Shown piece by piece: positions 8,997 through 18,381 of a DNA stretch of 49,067 nt (position 1 is its first letter; each line of letters opens with the position of its first letter). The notes below the pieces were generated by a model, which did no database searches, was not told the DNA's origin, and saw only the letters and a program-made list of their open reading frames with translations. Made by a program: the position numbers and the translations under genes. Source of the DNA: Armatimonadota bacterium (GTDB lineage Bacteria > Armatimonadota > Fimbriimonadia > Fimbriimonadales > Fimbriimonadaceae); assembly GCA_029781035.1 (NCBI GenBank), contig JAKOXK010000085.1, positions 1-49,067 of the forward strand, written 5' to 3'.

Positions 8997-9911
8997 TTAA
9001 AGAAGCTTGCGGAACAAAGGCCGGGGAAGGAACGTCGCCCAGTACCGCAATCGACTCTGCCAGCGCTCAGGGTTGATCAGCAGCGACTTCGCATAGGCCG
9101 CTCGGCCGCCCTTGGCGTCGCCGTTGAGCGTTCGCACCGTGCCCAAACACGCCCAGTTATGGGACACCGCACGATTGAGGTCCTCATCGGGAAACCGGCC
9201 CCTGTAGCCCTCGGCGCGCTCGGCGATCCATTCGCGCAGCAATTGGTCGTCGCGCCAAATCCGGTCCAACTTGTGGGAGGCGTTCCCTCCATGAACTCGA
9301 TAGAAGGTCAGGGGCTCGTCAACGTACCCGACGTCCCACTTTTCGGCAATCCGGTACCACATCTCCCAGTCTCCCGAGCCGAAGTACGCTTCGTTAAAGG
9401 GGCCCAGTGTGTCGAAACACTCCCTGCGGATGAGGGCCGCACTGGCAATGATCTTGTTGGCGTAAAGCAGCGCAAGCAACACGTTGCCGCTCTCAGTCCG
9501 TGGGAATTCGAAACCGAGGGGCGAGCCCTCCATTCGCTGCCCCTGTCTATCGATGAACCACCCATCGGTGTGGACCAATCCCACGGCAGGGCTCGCGTCC
9601 ATCATCGCAACTTGTCGCTCAAGCTTCGTTGGCGCCCACACATCGTCGTCGTTGAGAATGGCCACAAACTCACCTCGCGCATGACGAAGGCCTTCGTTCA
9701 GCGTGCCGTACGTCCCAAGATTGCGCTCGTTGAACACGACGGTGTCGTCCGGAAGGTTGGACCTCAGCCAGTCGCGTGAACCGTCTGTCGAGCCATCGTC
9801 GAGCGCTATCAACTCGAAGTCCTCGAACGACTGTGAGCGGACTGACTGGACGCACGCCGGCAGATAGGCGAGATGGTTGAAGCAGGTAAGGAGCACGGAG
9901 ACCCGCGGCAC
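8997..9911 (-). CDS. Family 2 glycosyltransferase
   Basis: This 304-aa GT-A fold enzyme has the classic family 2 signatures: VSVLLTCFNHLAYLPAC at the N-terminus, ALDDGSTDGSRDWL (D38, D39) for nucleotide-sugar binding, and the DxD-like NDDDVW (D88-D90) for metal. GSGDWEMWYRIAEK is typical of the acceptor side. It has no membrane helices, so it likely works at the inner face of the membrane or in the cytosol, adding sugars to a cell-surface glycan. Donor and acceptor cannot be read from sequence. It is the first gene of a two-gene minus-strand unit. Confidence 0.92.
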   Translation of the reverse strand: MPRVSVLLTCFNHLAYLPACVQSVRSQSFEDFELIALDDGSTDGSRDWLRSNLPDDTVVFNERNLGTYGTLNEGLRHARGEFVAILNDDDVWAPTKLERQVAMMDASPAVGLVHTDGWFIDRQGQRMEGSPLGFEFPRTESGNVLLALLYANKIIASAALIRRECFDTLGPFNEAYFGSGDWEMWYRIAEKWDVGYVDEPLTFYRVHGGNASHKLDRIWRDDQLLREWIAERAEGYRGRFPDEDLNRAVSHNWACLGTVRTLNGDAKGGRAAYAKSLLINPERWQSRLRYWATFLPRPLFRKLL

Positions 9912-9921
9912 AGCCCATTAT

Positions 9922-9944
9922 GCAAGCGCCTTCGGCGGGCTTGC
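9922..9944. promoter_or_regulatory. Hairpin upstream of the glycosyltransferase
   Basis: GCAAGC (9922-9927) pairs with GCTTGC (9939-9944), with GCC/GGC pairing inside a TTC loop. It begins 11 bases before the glycosyltransferase start, in the 109-base divergent intergenic region. It could be a leader structure or operator; nothing decides between them. Confidence 0.3.
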
Positions 9945-9981
9945 GCGGGGACTCTCTTCTGCATGCGGTTACCAGGTTTTC

Positions 9982-10010
9982 TTGGGGTTCATCAGGCTGG
10001 GCTGTAAACT
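9982..10010 (+). promoter_or_regulatory. Sigma-70-like promoter, TTGGGG-N17-TAAACT
   Basis: The -35 TTGGGG (9982-9987) and -10 TAAACT (10005-10010) are separated by exactly 17 bases. The box is followed at 10-20 bases by the GTG (10021) and ATG (10030) candidate starts of the DUF4198-like gene, so the leader would be very short. Confidence 0.5.
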
Positions 10011-10020
10011 AAAGGGCTGA

Positions 10021-10836
10021 GTGTTCTTTATGCTGTTCAGACTGTCAGGGATCGTTCTAGCGGGAGTCTTTGGAGGGCTCGCCGTGTTCGCGTACGCTCA
10101 AGATCCAGCGTTTCTGGTTCCCAAAGCGTTCACCGTCTCGCAGAAGACCGCGAAACTGAGTTTGGTGCTCGGCGACGCGTCAGCGCCCGTGTCCGCGGCT
10201 TGGGCCAGTTGGCCGGTGCGTTGGGTCTTCGTCAAAACTGGCGAATTCCAGGAAAACCGAGACACAGTCAATCAGTGGCTCGGATCGGACGGCTCCTTCG
10301 ACCCGCCCATCCCGGCGCCCGGGGCCGTCATGGTCGGAGTCGACTTTCAACCACGCCTGGAACAAGTGGACTCATCCCGGCTGGCTGGGTTGGTGTTGTT
10401 GAGGTCGAATTCGAACCCCAGCCTCGTCGTCCGACACTACCGGTCAGCGATTGCTTTGCTCAGAACCCAGACGGGAACCGCTCAAGACGAGGAGGGGTCA
10501 GCGGTCGCCACAACCGAAACGTCGCTCTCAGCCACTGTTCACGCGTTTATGGATCCAACCCGCTTGATGTTAGGCGGCGCCATAGCCTTTGAGGTGTCTG
10601 TCCAAGGTGAGGAGGTCGAGGGGAGCCGCCTGTTCGTGAAGTGCCTGGCCACCGGGGAGGTGACCCAGCTCGAGACCGAGACCAACATGTGCCACTTCAC
10701 CCCGAAGAACGCCGGCGCCTATGAAGTCTGTTTCCAGTACGCCCGGAGGACGACCAACGACCCTGAAGCTCAATACGACCTGTTCTCGGGCACGATGACG
10801 TTCTCGATTCCCACGCCGCAGGGGGTGAAGAAGTGA
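10021..10836 (+). CDS. Secreted DUF4198-like protein of unknown function
   Basis: This protein of up to 271 aa has a signal peptide (LSGIVLAGVFGGLAVFAYAQ) and two beta-rich halves. The segment after the signal (FLVPKAFTVSQKTAKLSLVLGD) and the C-terminal part (TPKNAGAYEVCFQY) resemble DUF4198-type extracellular beta-sandwich proteins, a weak assignment. Start: GTG at 10021 or ATG at 10030; the ATG seems more natural. The final codons overlap the next gene by 4 bases (GTGA), so the two are translationally coupled. A partner role with the propeller protein encoded next is inferred from this coupling only. Confidence 0.65.
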   Translation: MFFMLFRLSGIVLAGVFGGLAVFAYAQDPAFLVPKAFTVSQKTAKLSLVLGDASAPVSAAWASWPVRWVFVKTGEFQENRDTVNQWLGSDGSFDPPIPAPGAVMVGVDFQPRLEQVDSSRLAGLVLLRSNSNPSLVVRHYRSAIALLRTQTGTAQDEEGSAVATTETSLSATVHAFMDPTRLMLGGAIAFEVSVQGEEVEGSRLFVKCLATGEVTQLETETNMCHFTPKNAGAYEVCFQYARRTTNDPEAQYDLFSGTMTFSIPTPQGVKK

Positions 10837-12929
10837 TCCTCTTGAGCTTGGCTTTGACGGCAAGCCTCAAATCGCTTCCCGCCGATTTGAATTGGCGCGA
10901 ACTCGGCCCCTCACCGATTTCGGGTGGATTCAGTGGACGTGTTGCCGCGATTGGGTGCAGTGCCACCGATGCCAACAAGTACTACGTCGGAGGCGCCGAC
11001 GGTGGTGTCTGGAAGACGACCAATGGCGGTACCACCTGGATCAACTTGACCGATGAACAGCCGACGAGCTCTGTCGGGGCCATCGCGGTCGATCCGACCA
11101 ACGACAACGTGGTGTACGTGGGTACGGGTGAGGCCAACTATGCCAACCACAGCCGTTACGGACTTGGCCTCCTGAAAACGACTGATGGCGGATCTTCATG
11201 GTCGTTGCTGGCTCAGTCGACCTTTGCGGGACGCACGTTCTCCAAGATCGTGATCGATCCGACCAACACCCAGGTGCTCTTTGCCTCCATTGCCGCGGCC
11301 GGTGGATTTCCCGAGAAAGCTGCGGCCAAGGGGCATCCGTCGAAAGACGGGCCCTTGGGCGTGTTCAAGTCGACTGACGGAGGCGTCACGTGGACGCAGC
11401 TGCTGAACGGGATCCCCAACCAGGCGGGCACGGACATCTCCCTTTGTTCCAGCAACCCGAGCATCGTCTATGCGGCGATCGGCCGGCCTTTCGGCTCGAC
11501 TCAGAACGGGGTCTATCGCTCGACAGATTCCGGTGCGAACTGGTCGAAACTGGGGGGCGGACTTCCGACGGGCAACGTCGGACGTGTCGCCGTCGCGGTG
11601 TCTCCAGACGACTCGAACCGGGTGTATGCCCTTTATGTGAACCCGTGTGACTCGGCTGGGAACAACGGAACGACACTCAATGGCTATAAATCCACTGATG
11701 GCGGCGCCACTTGGACCACGGCTCCTGTCGGGAGCTTTCAGGCCACGTATGGCTGGTACCTTTGTGCAGTCGGTGTCCAGCCAGGGAGCCCCTCGACGGC
11801 GGTCTATGCCGGCTATGACCTGTTACGGACCACTACAGGCGGGGCGTCCTTCTCGACCATCACCACTCAACACGTGGACAACCACGCCATTGCTTGGGAT
11901 GCGAGCGGCCGATTGTTGTGCGGTTGCGACGGCGGGCTGTTCCGATCGGCCAACAATGGGAGCTCGTGGATCAACCTCAACACGGGATTGGGGATCACGC
12001 AGTTCTACGCTGCGATATCGTTGAGCCCGGCCAATACGGACCTCGTCCTGGGCGGACTGCAGGACAATGGCACCGTTCAGCGGAACGGCAACACCAGCAC
12101 GTGGGGCAACTATATCGGCGGTGACGGTGGTTACACGGCCATCGATCAGCTCCAGCCAAGCCACGAGTTCGCCCAGTACCAGGGCGCAGGCGATATCTAC
12201 CGCTCCACGAACACGGGCGGCAGTTGGAGCCCGGTCGGAACCGGGATCAGTGGAGCCGACAGGGCCGCCTTCTTCACCCCGGTTGAGATCGATCCCACGA
12301 ACTCCAATAGAGTTCTCTTGGGGACTCAGCGGGTCTACAGGAGCACTAACGGTGGAACCTCTTGGGCAGCCATCAGTGGCGACGTCACGAACGGGGCCGG
12401 TGCGATTCGCGCCATGTCGATCTCAGCCTCCAATCCGAACACCGTCTGGCTCGCCACGACGGACGGCAATGTTTCGCGGTCCACAGACGGTGGAGCGACG
12501 TTCACGAAGATGCTGACCGGTGTGCCGGGCTGGCCTCGAGTGACTCGGGAAGTGACGGTTGATCCGATCAGTGACCAAACGGTCTACCTGGCGGTTTCGA
12601 ACTTTGGGATCGACCAGGTGAGGCGAACGATCAACGGTGGATCGACCTGGCAGACGTTGGACGGTGACCTCCCGGACGTTCCTGTGAACGTCGTGGTTCC
12701 GGACCATCGCTATCCCAAAGTGATCCTCTATGCCGGAACGGACGACGGTCTCTATGCAACGATGGACGAAGGATCTCATTGGGCGCGGTTTGGCAGAGGC
12801 TTGCCTCATTGCCCTGTGATCGACATCAAGATCGATGTGCCGCACAACCGGATGGTTGTCGGGACGCAGGGCCGCGGTGCGTGGCAGATCACCCTCCCAC
12901 AGCTCATTGGCCCGGGCATAAAGAAGTGA
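10833..12929 (+). CDS. Secreted BNR / sortilin-type beta-propeller protein
   Basis: This 698-aa protein has a short signal peptide, then many BNR (Asp-box) repeats of the form S/TxDGGxTW spaced roughly 50-70 residues: TTNGGTTW, TTDGGSSW, STDGGVTW, STDSGANW, STDGGATW, STNGGTSW, STDGGATF, TINGGSTW. Between them lie the strands typical of sortilin/VPS10-like ten-bladed propellers (IAVDPTNDNVVYVGTGE). Such domains occur in sialidases, xyloglucanases and adhesive surface proteins. No catalytic residues could be assigned, so glycosidase activity is possible but unproven. The GTG start at 10833 overlaps the preceding gene by 4 bases. An imperfect hairpin (AACCCC ... GGGGTT) follows the stop. Confidence 0.85.
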   Translation: MILLSLALTASLKSLPADLNWRELGPSPISGGFSGRVAAIGCSATDANKYYVGGADGGVWKTTNGGTTWINLTDEQPTSSVGAIAVDPTNDNVVYVGTGEANYANHSRYGLGLLKTTDGGSSWSLLAQSTFAGRTFSKIVIDPTNTQVLFASIAAAGGFPEKAAAKGHPSKDGPLGVFKSTDGGVTWTQLLNGIPNQAGTDISLCSSNPSIVYAAIGRPFGSTQNGVYRSTDSGANWSKLGGGLPTGNVGRVAVAVSPDDSNRVYALYVNPCDSAGNNGTTLNGYKSTDGGATWTTAPVGSFQATYGWYLCAVGVQPGSPSTAVYAGYDLLRTTTGGASFSTITTQHVDNHAIAWDASGRLLCGCDGGLFRSANNGSSWINLNTGLGITQFYAAISLSPANTDLVLGGLQDNGTVQRNGNTSTWGNYIGGDGGYTAIDQLQPSHEFAQYQGAGDIYRSTNTGGSWSPVGTGISGADRAAFFTPVEIDPTNSNRVLLGTQRVYRSTNGGTSWAAISGDVTNGAGAIRAMSISASNPNTVWLATTDGNVSRSTDGGATFTKMLTGVPGWPRVTREVTVDPISDQTVYLAVSNFGIDQVRRTINGGSTWQTLDGDLPDVPVNVVVPDHRYPKVILYAGTDDGLYATMDEGSHWARFGRGLPHCPVIDIKIDVPHNRMVVGTQGRGAWQITLPQLIGPGIKK

Positions 12930-13032
12930 ACCCCTTCGACCATCATGGGGGTTGGCGCACAAGCCGCCCCCACCTGCCTTGATGACCACCCTCATGTTTC
13001 AGGGTTGCGGCACGTGACAGAATCAGGACACC

Positions 13033-15291
13033 ATGACTGGCTCGACCCTTGTCCTCGGTGCCCTCTTGACCGCCAGCCCTGCGCCCACGGTCATCCCGGA
13101 GCCTGTCTCTTTGCATCTCCGCGGTGGCCCGAGCTTTGTGTTCAGCCGTACGACGAGCCTTGAGAACGACGGTAAGTCCGCTGCTCCGGCGTTCCTGAAG
13201 GAGATGCTCTCCCGTTCTGCTGGAATCTCACTCGGCGGCAAGAGCCGCAGCAACCGGGTCGTGTTCAAGCTCGTCACACTGGGCGGGCAGTTGCCACCGA
13301 ACTGGTACTCGCTCAAGGTCACGCAGCACGAGGTTCTGGTTCAATACGCCGAGGAGACTGGCGCTTTCTACGCCGTCCAGACATTGCGCCAACTGCTGCC
13401 AAAGGAGATCGACAGTCCGATACGGGTCAGCGGAGTGCAGTGGTCGGTGCCACAGGTCGAGATCGAAGACTACCCACGCTTCCAGTGGCGGGGAATGATG
13501 TTGGACTGCTCGCGCCACTTTTTCCCCGTCAGTTTCATCAAGAAGACTCTCGACAACTGCGCGATGATGAAGCTGAACGTCTTCCATTGGCATTTGGTGG
13601 ACGATGGCGGCTGGCGGCTTGAGATCAAGAAGTACCCGAACTTGACCAAATTCGGAGCATGGCGCGTAGACACAGGCGAAGTGTGGCCAGGTGGTGGGTG
13701 GAACTTCGGGAACCTGCAGTTCTGTGGTGAAGACGGGGCCAAGAAATACGGTGGCTACTACACACAGGATCAGGTGAAGGACATCGTTCGGTACGCTGCC
13801 GCCCGGCACATCACGATCGTGCCGGAGATCGAGATGCCTGGTCACTCGCTGGGTGCTGTCGTCAGCTATCCCGAGATCATGTGCGAGAACGTTCCTCCTG
13901 CCGACAAGCCCGGCAAATCTGTGAGCAACGTTTATTGCGCGGGCAGTGACAAGGCGATCGCCTTTCTTGAAGAGGTGCTGTCGGAGACGATGCAACTGTT
14001 CCCCTCAAAGTTCATCCACATTGGGGCGGACGAGGTCACGAAGACTTATTGGCACAACTGCCCACTCTGTCAAGACCGAATGAAGAAGGAGGGCCTCAAG
14101 GACGAGAACGAACTCCAAAGCTGGTTCGTGAAACACTTTGACAACTTCCTTGCCCAACACGGCCGCCGGTTGGTCGGTTGGGACGAGATTCTTGAGGGTG
14201 GCCTGGCTCCCGGCGCAACGGTCATGTCTTGGCGAGGCATTGACGGCGGCATCGAAGCGGCAAAGCAGGGCAAGGACGTTGTCATGAGCCCGACCAGTCA
14301 CTGCTACTTTGATTACAGCTACCAATCGATCTCCACTGAGCACGTCTACGGGTGGAACCCCGTGCCCGCCGCACTGAACGCCACCGAGGCCAAGCATGTC
14401 CTTGGTGGCCAGTACAACGTCTGGACTGAGTGGATCCCGACAGAGAGTCACTGCGAGGAGATGCAGTTTCCTCGTGCGCTCGCCATGGCCGAGGACCTGT
14501 GGACTCCGCCTGCGCGCAAGGATTGGAGCGATTTCTCGCGAAGGTTGGCGGCATGGCTTCCACGCCTGGACGAACTCGGGATAACCTACATGATGCCCGT
14601 GCCGACCGTTCCGTTCACGACCTTGTTCTTCTCGGGTTCGGTACAAGTGAAGTGCAATGCTCCAACCGGTCTGTCGCAGACGCTGCGGTACACGACCGAC
14701 GGGACAGTGCCCAATAGCGCTTCCAAGGCCTACACAGGGCCCTTGACCGTGAAGAAGCCTTGTACGGTGACGTTCGCGTACGTGAACTCGCACGGAGTGG
14801 CTGGCGGGGTCGCGAAGGTGGACTGCCGAAACAGCCTAAGGACCGAGTTGCCGTCTTTGGACAGTGGCGTAACCGTCCAGCAGTACCTTCTAACGGGCGA
14901 ACCGTCGACCATCCCTGATTTGACAAACATGAAGCCGACAGCGACTACCGTCGCCCCTTTGCCGACGGAAGGCGCACGGCCACGCGATGCCAAGTTTGCC
15001 GTGCGTTGGTCGGGATATATCAGAATACCAACGGCCGGAGCGTACACCTTCTCGCTCAAGAGCGATGACGGATCACGCTTGTGGCTCGGTGATGCCCTGG
15101 TTGTGGACAACGACGGGCCCCATGGCGCGGTCGAGAAGTCAGGCACGGCTTGGTTGCCCGCAGGCCTCTATCCGTTCGACGTTCGCTGGTTCGACCAGGG
15201 CGGGGCCAACTCGTTCAGCGTCTCTGTCGCGGGACCAGGACAAGCGAAAGGGCCGATCCCGGCGAAATGGCTGTTCCACTACAGCGGCTAA
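13033..15291 (+). CDS. Beta-N-acetylhexosaminidase (GH20) with chitobiase C-terminal and PA14 domains
   Basis: This 752-aa exported enzyme has a short hydrophobic N-terminus. A GH20b-like domain (ending about residue 145; FYAVQTLRQLLP) precedes the GH20 TIM barrel, with RGMMLDCSRHFFPV, NVFHWHLVDDGGWR, VPEIEMPGHS and the catalytic pair in HIGADEV (D333, E334). These act by substrate-assisted hydrolysis of terminal GlcNAc or GalNAc. Around residue 550 is a chitobiase C-terminal module (YTTDGTVPNSASKAYTGP). Around 655-750 is a PA14 carbohydrate-binding domain (YIRIPTAGAYTFSLKSDDGS). The layout points to extracellular removal of amino sugars from chitin-like or glycoprotein glycans. It follows the propeller gene by 103 bases. 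Confidence 0.95.
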   Translation: MTGSTLVLGALLTASPAPTVIPEPVSLHLRGGPSFVFSRTTSLENDGKSAAPAFLKEMLSRSAGISLGGKSRSNRVVFKLVTLGGQLPPNWYSLKVTQHEVLVQYAEETGAFYAVQTLRQLLPKEIDSPIRVSGVQWSVPQVEIEDYPRFQWRGMMLDCSRHFFPVSFIKKTLDNCAMMKLNVFHWHLVDDGGWRLEIKKYPNLTKFGAWRVDTGEVWPGGGWNFGNLQFCGEDGAKKYGGYYTQDQVKDIVRYAAARHITIVPEIEMPGHSLGAVVSYPEIMCENVPPADKPGKSVSNVYCAGSDKAIAFLEEVLSETMQLFPSKFIHIGADEVTKTYWHNCPLCQDRMKKEGLKDENELQSWFVKHFDNFLAQHGRRLVGWDEILEGGLAPGATVMSWRGIDGGIEAAKQGKDVVMSPTSHCYFDYSYQSISTEHVYGWNPVPAALNATEAKHVLGGQYNVWTEWIPTESHCEEMQFPRALAMAEDLWTPPARKDWSDFSRRLAAWLPRLDELGITYMMPVPTVPFTTLFFSGSVQVKCNAPTGLSQTLRYTTDGTVPNSASKAYTGPLTVKKPCTVTFAYVNSHGVAGGVAKVDCRNSLRTELPSLDSGVTVQQYLLTGEPSTIPDLTNMKPTATTVAPLPTEGARPRDAKFAVRWSGYIRIPTAGAYTFSLKSDDGSRLWLGDALVVDNDGPHGAVEKSGTAWLPAGLYPFDVRWFDQGGANSFSVSVAGPGQAKGPIPAKWLFHYSG

Positions 15292-15617
15292 CGCCTTGGG
15301 GTTTCGGGCTTTTCAGGTGGTGGGAAGGACAGGCCCGTGTCCATGCTCGCGAGTGGAAGGGCCCGCCTGCCATGGATCGTCGACCGACTGCAGGTGATAC
15401 ATTCCAGCGTGTCCAGATCGCAAAGTCACAGGCTTCCAACTCGTCGGCGCAGGTATGCGTACTCGTGCGGAAAGTAGGAGGCCGCCTAACCGTCACTTAG
15501 GGCTCAGATCCGAACTCGTCACCGGCCTATGAATGCGCCGTCCGTGACTCTCAAACCGGGGTGCGGCGAACGAGCTGAAGGTAGCATCTTGGCAACCATG
15601 AACATGGAAGGGGCGAC
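15292..15617. other. Intergenic region without a convincing gene
   Basis: Short open frames on both strands lack coding character. A plus-strand stretch ending near 15500 (IAKSQASNSSAQVCVLVRKV) might be a scrap of a lost gene. A strong Shine-Dalgarno GGAAGGGG at 15606-15613 belongs to the next gene. Confidence 0.4.
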
Positions 15618-17690
15618 ATGTCGCTCTTGATCTCTGTCGCGATGGTCACGGCATCGTCGAAACTCTGGATCGTGCAGTCGGGATCGAATGACCTGGTTCC
15701 GGCTCTCTCCAAAGCGAGGATAGCCATAAACCGGGTAGGCAACCTGGATGAGGCTCTGTCGAGAGCGGGACAGGGGGATGGAATCCTTGCCTTGGGGGTG
15801 ACACCCGGTTTGACAGTCGGCCAGAGGAAGAGCGTGGCCTCAAAAGGGCTTCACATTTACCTTGAGAGCCCATCGAAACCGTCAGTCGGTACTGCCTTGG
15901 CCCGCATCGTTGTAACGTCTGGTTGGTTTGGTGAAAACCTTCCGGAGGGGAGACTGCTCACCATCCGGGCAGACCACGTTGCCGAGCTCCCTGGTGGGCA
16001 GCCTCTCCTCTCGCTCTCCAAGGTCGCAGGTTTCAATACGGCCGTCTTTGGGTTGTCGCAGGAATCGTGGCCCGTTTTGGCACAGCCCGACGGCGAACCA
16101 GGAGTGCTCTTGGCCTCGGCACCCCTGAGCTGCTATAGCTCACTGCGCTTCGCTCCCGAGATGGCATGGACAACAGTCTGGAAGCGCATTCTCGGATGGG
16201 TGGGAGTCGGCAAGGCCGTCAGTCGTGTGCAGATTCAGACAAGCATTGAGCCTAGCTATACGAAGATCGAGCCCATCAAGCCCGACGCAGCTACAGATGC
16301 GGTGCGCAGGGGTGTCGGCTGGTTCTCGAAGGCGGCCCTTTTTCTGACTCCGGACTCCAAGAAGACGTTCGACAAGGAGGCATCCAACTGGTACGACCGA
16401 GTTGGCCCGATGCCTCCTGGCTCTGCGGGTGACGGCTCTCTCGGGATGCTGGAGGGATTCAACTCGCAGGTTCACGAAGGCGGCAGCCAGTATCTGCGTT
16501 GGTGGCGGCGCGCCGACTGCAACGGCGAAGCAGCTATGGCGCACGCACTGGCCGGCCGTCTGCTCAAAGACAAGCGTTTGGGTCAGGTGGCGCACAATCT
16601 TGGCGACTTCCTTTGCTTCCAGTCACCGTTCACCAATGGCCCCCGCAGTGACCCAGCCAACTCGGCCTACGGCTTGGTGGGCTGGAGCGATCCCGGTGCG
16701 ACGGGCACCTACTATGGTGACGACAACGCACGGTTCCTACTCGGCATGGTCGCGGCAGAGTCGGTGACTCATGAACCCAAATGGGACGACGTGATCGCCC
16801 GGTGCTTGTTAGCGAATTTGCGAACGTCGGGGCAGAATGGTTTTCGCGGTGACAACATCGTGCAGAGCGACCTCGACAAGCTGGGCTGGCGAGCGTTCTA
16901 CGACCGAAGGCTCGTCAACCCCTCGCCGCACTTTGAGAGTTGGCTTTGGGCCTGCTATCTGTGGGCGTACGAGCGGTCGCACGTCAAGCTGTTCCTTGAG
17001 CGCGCCAAAGCTGGCATCACCGTCCAGATGGCGCTGCCCGAAAGCCAGTGGAGGTGGACAAACGGTGTCCAGCAGGAGCGGGCGCGGATGCTCCTGCCAC
17101 TGGCCTGGCTGGTTCGCGTCGAAGACACGCCGGAACACCGAGAATGGCTCGACCGAGTCGCAGACAAGTTGCTGGCCTCACAAGACCGGTGCGGCGCTAT
17201 TCGTGAGGAGCTTGGGCCACCTGGTTTCGGCCTTTGCCCGCCACCGGCCTCGAACGCTGCCTATGGGATGGCCGAGGCGCCCCTCATCCAAGAGAACGGC
17301 GATTCCTGCGCCGACATGCTGTACACCTCCAATTTCGCGTTCCTTGGACTTCACGAAGCGGCGGCAGCGACCGGTGACAAGCGGCTGAAAGCAGCAGAGG
17401 ACAAGTTGGCCGACTTCCTCGTGCGGATCCAGGCAAAGTCAACAGCGCACCCGGAGCTCGACGGTGCATGGTTCCGGGCCTTTGACTTTGCAGACTGGGA
17501 CGTGTGGGGGAGTGACGCGGACGCCGGATGGGGAGCGTGGAGCGTGGAGAGTGGCTGGACTCAGAGTTGGATCGTCTCCGTTTTGGCCTTGCGGCAGATG
17601 AAGACAAACTATTGGGAACTGACTCGGGGAGAGTCGATCGGTCAGGCTCTGGCTGAGAACGCACGAACCATGTTGCCAATAGGAAGCTAG
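15618..17690 (+). CDS. Secreted protein with six-hairpin glycosidase-like domain
   Basis: In this 690-aa protein, the N-terminal 200 residues look like a class I amidotransferase/ThuA-like Rossmann fold (IVQSGSNDLVPAL, then GVLLASAPLSCYSS ahead of a Trp-rich helix). From about residue 225 a long alpha-helical region has the repeated Trp/Tyr-rich hairpins of (alpha/alpha)6 glycosidases: GSQYLRWWRRADCNGEAAM, ALAGRLLKDKRL, RFLLGMVAAESVT, FESWLWACYLWAYERS, LLPLAWLVRVEDTPEH. No catalytic acid could be assigned, so a specific activity is not claimed. A strong Shine-Dalgarno site supports the ATG at 15618. Next to a GH20 enzyme and a propeller protein, glycan processing is the likely context. Confidence 0.75.
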   Translation: MSLLISVAMVTASSKLWIVQSGSNDLVPALSKARIAINRVGNLDEALSRAGQGDGILALGVTPGLTVGQRKSVASKGLHIYLESPSKPSVGTALARIVVTSGWFGENLPEGRLLTIRADHVAELPGGQPLLSLSKVAGFNTAVFGLSQESWPVLAQPDGEPGVLLASAPLSCYSSLRFAPEMAWTTVWKRILGWVGVGKAVSRVQIQTSIEPSYTKIEPIKPDAATDAVRRGVGWFSKAALFLTPDSKKTFDKEASNWYDRVGPMPPGSAGDGSLGMLEGFNSQVHEGGSQYLRWWRRADCNGEAAMAHALAGRLLKDKRLGQVAHNLGDFLCFQSPFTNGPRSDPANSAYGLVGWSDPGATGTYYGDDNARFLLGMVAAESVTHEPKWDDVIARCLLANLRTSGQNGFRGDNIVQSDLDKLGWRAFYDRRLVNPSPHFESWLWACYLWAYERSHVKLFLERAKAGITVQMALPESQWRWTNGVQQERARMLLPLAWLVRVEDTPEHREWLDRVADKLLASQDRCGAIREELGPPGFGLCPPPASNAAYGMAEAPLIQENGDSCADMLYTSNFAFLGLHEAAAATGDKRLKAAEDKLADFLVRIQAKSTAHPELDGAWFRAFDFADWDVWGSDADAGWGAWSVESGWTQSWIVSVLALRQMKTNYWELTRGESIGQALAENARTMLPIGS

Positions 17691-17870
17691 CGGTTTCGAC
17701 TCGCAATCCAGGGCTTTGGACGCACTCGTGGAGTCTCGTGCCAGGATGCCGAACGCGCCTGCGGCCATTGAGACTGATGAAACTGGCTCCTTCGACTCTG
17801 AGAACGATCGAACTCGTCACCTCCGTCTGGAACTGAGATGGAGATCCCTAGATAGCTCGCAATCGTCTGC

Positions 17871-18303
17871 ATGAGTGCGCTTCTGCTGGGTGGTCTCGTC
17901 CTGGTGGCGTCGTACCTAGACATACGAACATCGGCGTTCTTCGCCGAGGACAGCCGTTTTCGGTCGCCAGCTATGGAGCGCCGTCCAGTTTTGGTGGGGG
18001 CGACATTTACCCTCCCGGCACCGTCTGGACGCTTACCGCTTCAGCCAGAGAGGTCTTGACTTCGCTCAGTTGAGACATGCAAAGGCCAGCGTGGGTGACG
18101 GGATACCGTTATCTCGATTGCGTAGTCTTCGCCGTGCGCAGGGAGATTCCCGTCGAGGATCTGCCTGTGGTCGTGTTCAGAAGAGTCTGGCGACCACCAG
18201 CGCGTGTGAAGTGTTCCTGTACATCCCGCCCTAGACAGTCGCTCGTCTGTTTTGTAGGGTTACCGTTCAGGAGGATCGGTACATCATCGGCCACTCCAAT
18301 TGA
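17871..18303 (+). pseudogene. Remnant of a small secreted-protein gene (tentative)
   Basis: Between two large genes, plus-strand frames give protein-like pieces only if shifts are allowed. A signal-like start at 17871 (MSALLLGGLVLVASYL) comes first. A +2 frame then gives SVASYGAPSSFGGGDIYPPG and REVLTSLS, then a TGA at 18071. The same frame continues as YRYLDCVVFAVRREIPVEDL. Another shift gives SACEVFLYIPP, a TAG at 18232, and VTVQEDRYIIGHSN with a TGA at 18301-18303. Together they suggest a roughly 140-residue exported protein that has decayed. An alternative is random open frames in GC-rich DNA. The rest of 17691-18381 shows no gene. Confidence 0.38.
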
Positions 18304-18365
18304 AAAACCAGAACCGCAAGTTGGGGCTCGCGGCCAAGTCAAAGGATGAGCCCCGGGTGCAGGGG

Positions 18366-18371
18366 TAGGAT
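18366..18371 (+). promoter_or_regulatory. TAGGAT -10-like box before the tricorn-like gene
   Basis: TAGGAT lies 10 bases before the ATG at 18382, with no clear Shine-Dalgarno site between them. It is one of several such boxes in the window. Confidence 0.3.
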
Positions 18372-18381
18372 TCCCTTCACC

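Noticed and set aside
13228-14793. Long minus-strand open frames within the GH20 gene (255 and 262 codons)
   Set aside because: They are antisense shadows of a clearly recognised enzyme in GC-rich DNA.
1-18303. TAG recoded as an amino acid in this organism
   Set aside because: TAG ends several intact genes here, and the clearest TAG-interrupted locus also has frameshifts, so decay is simpler.
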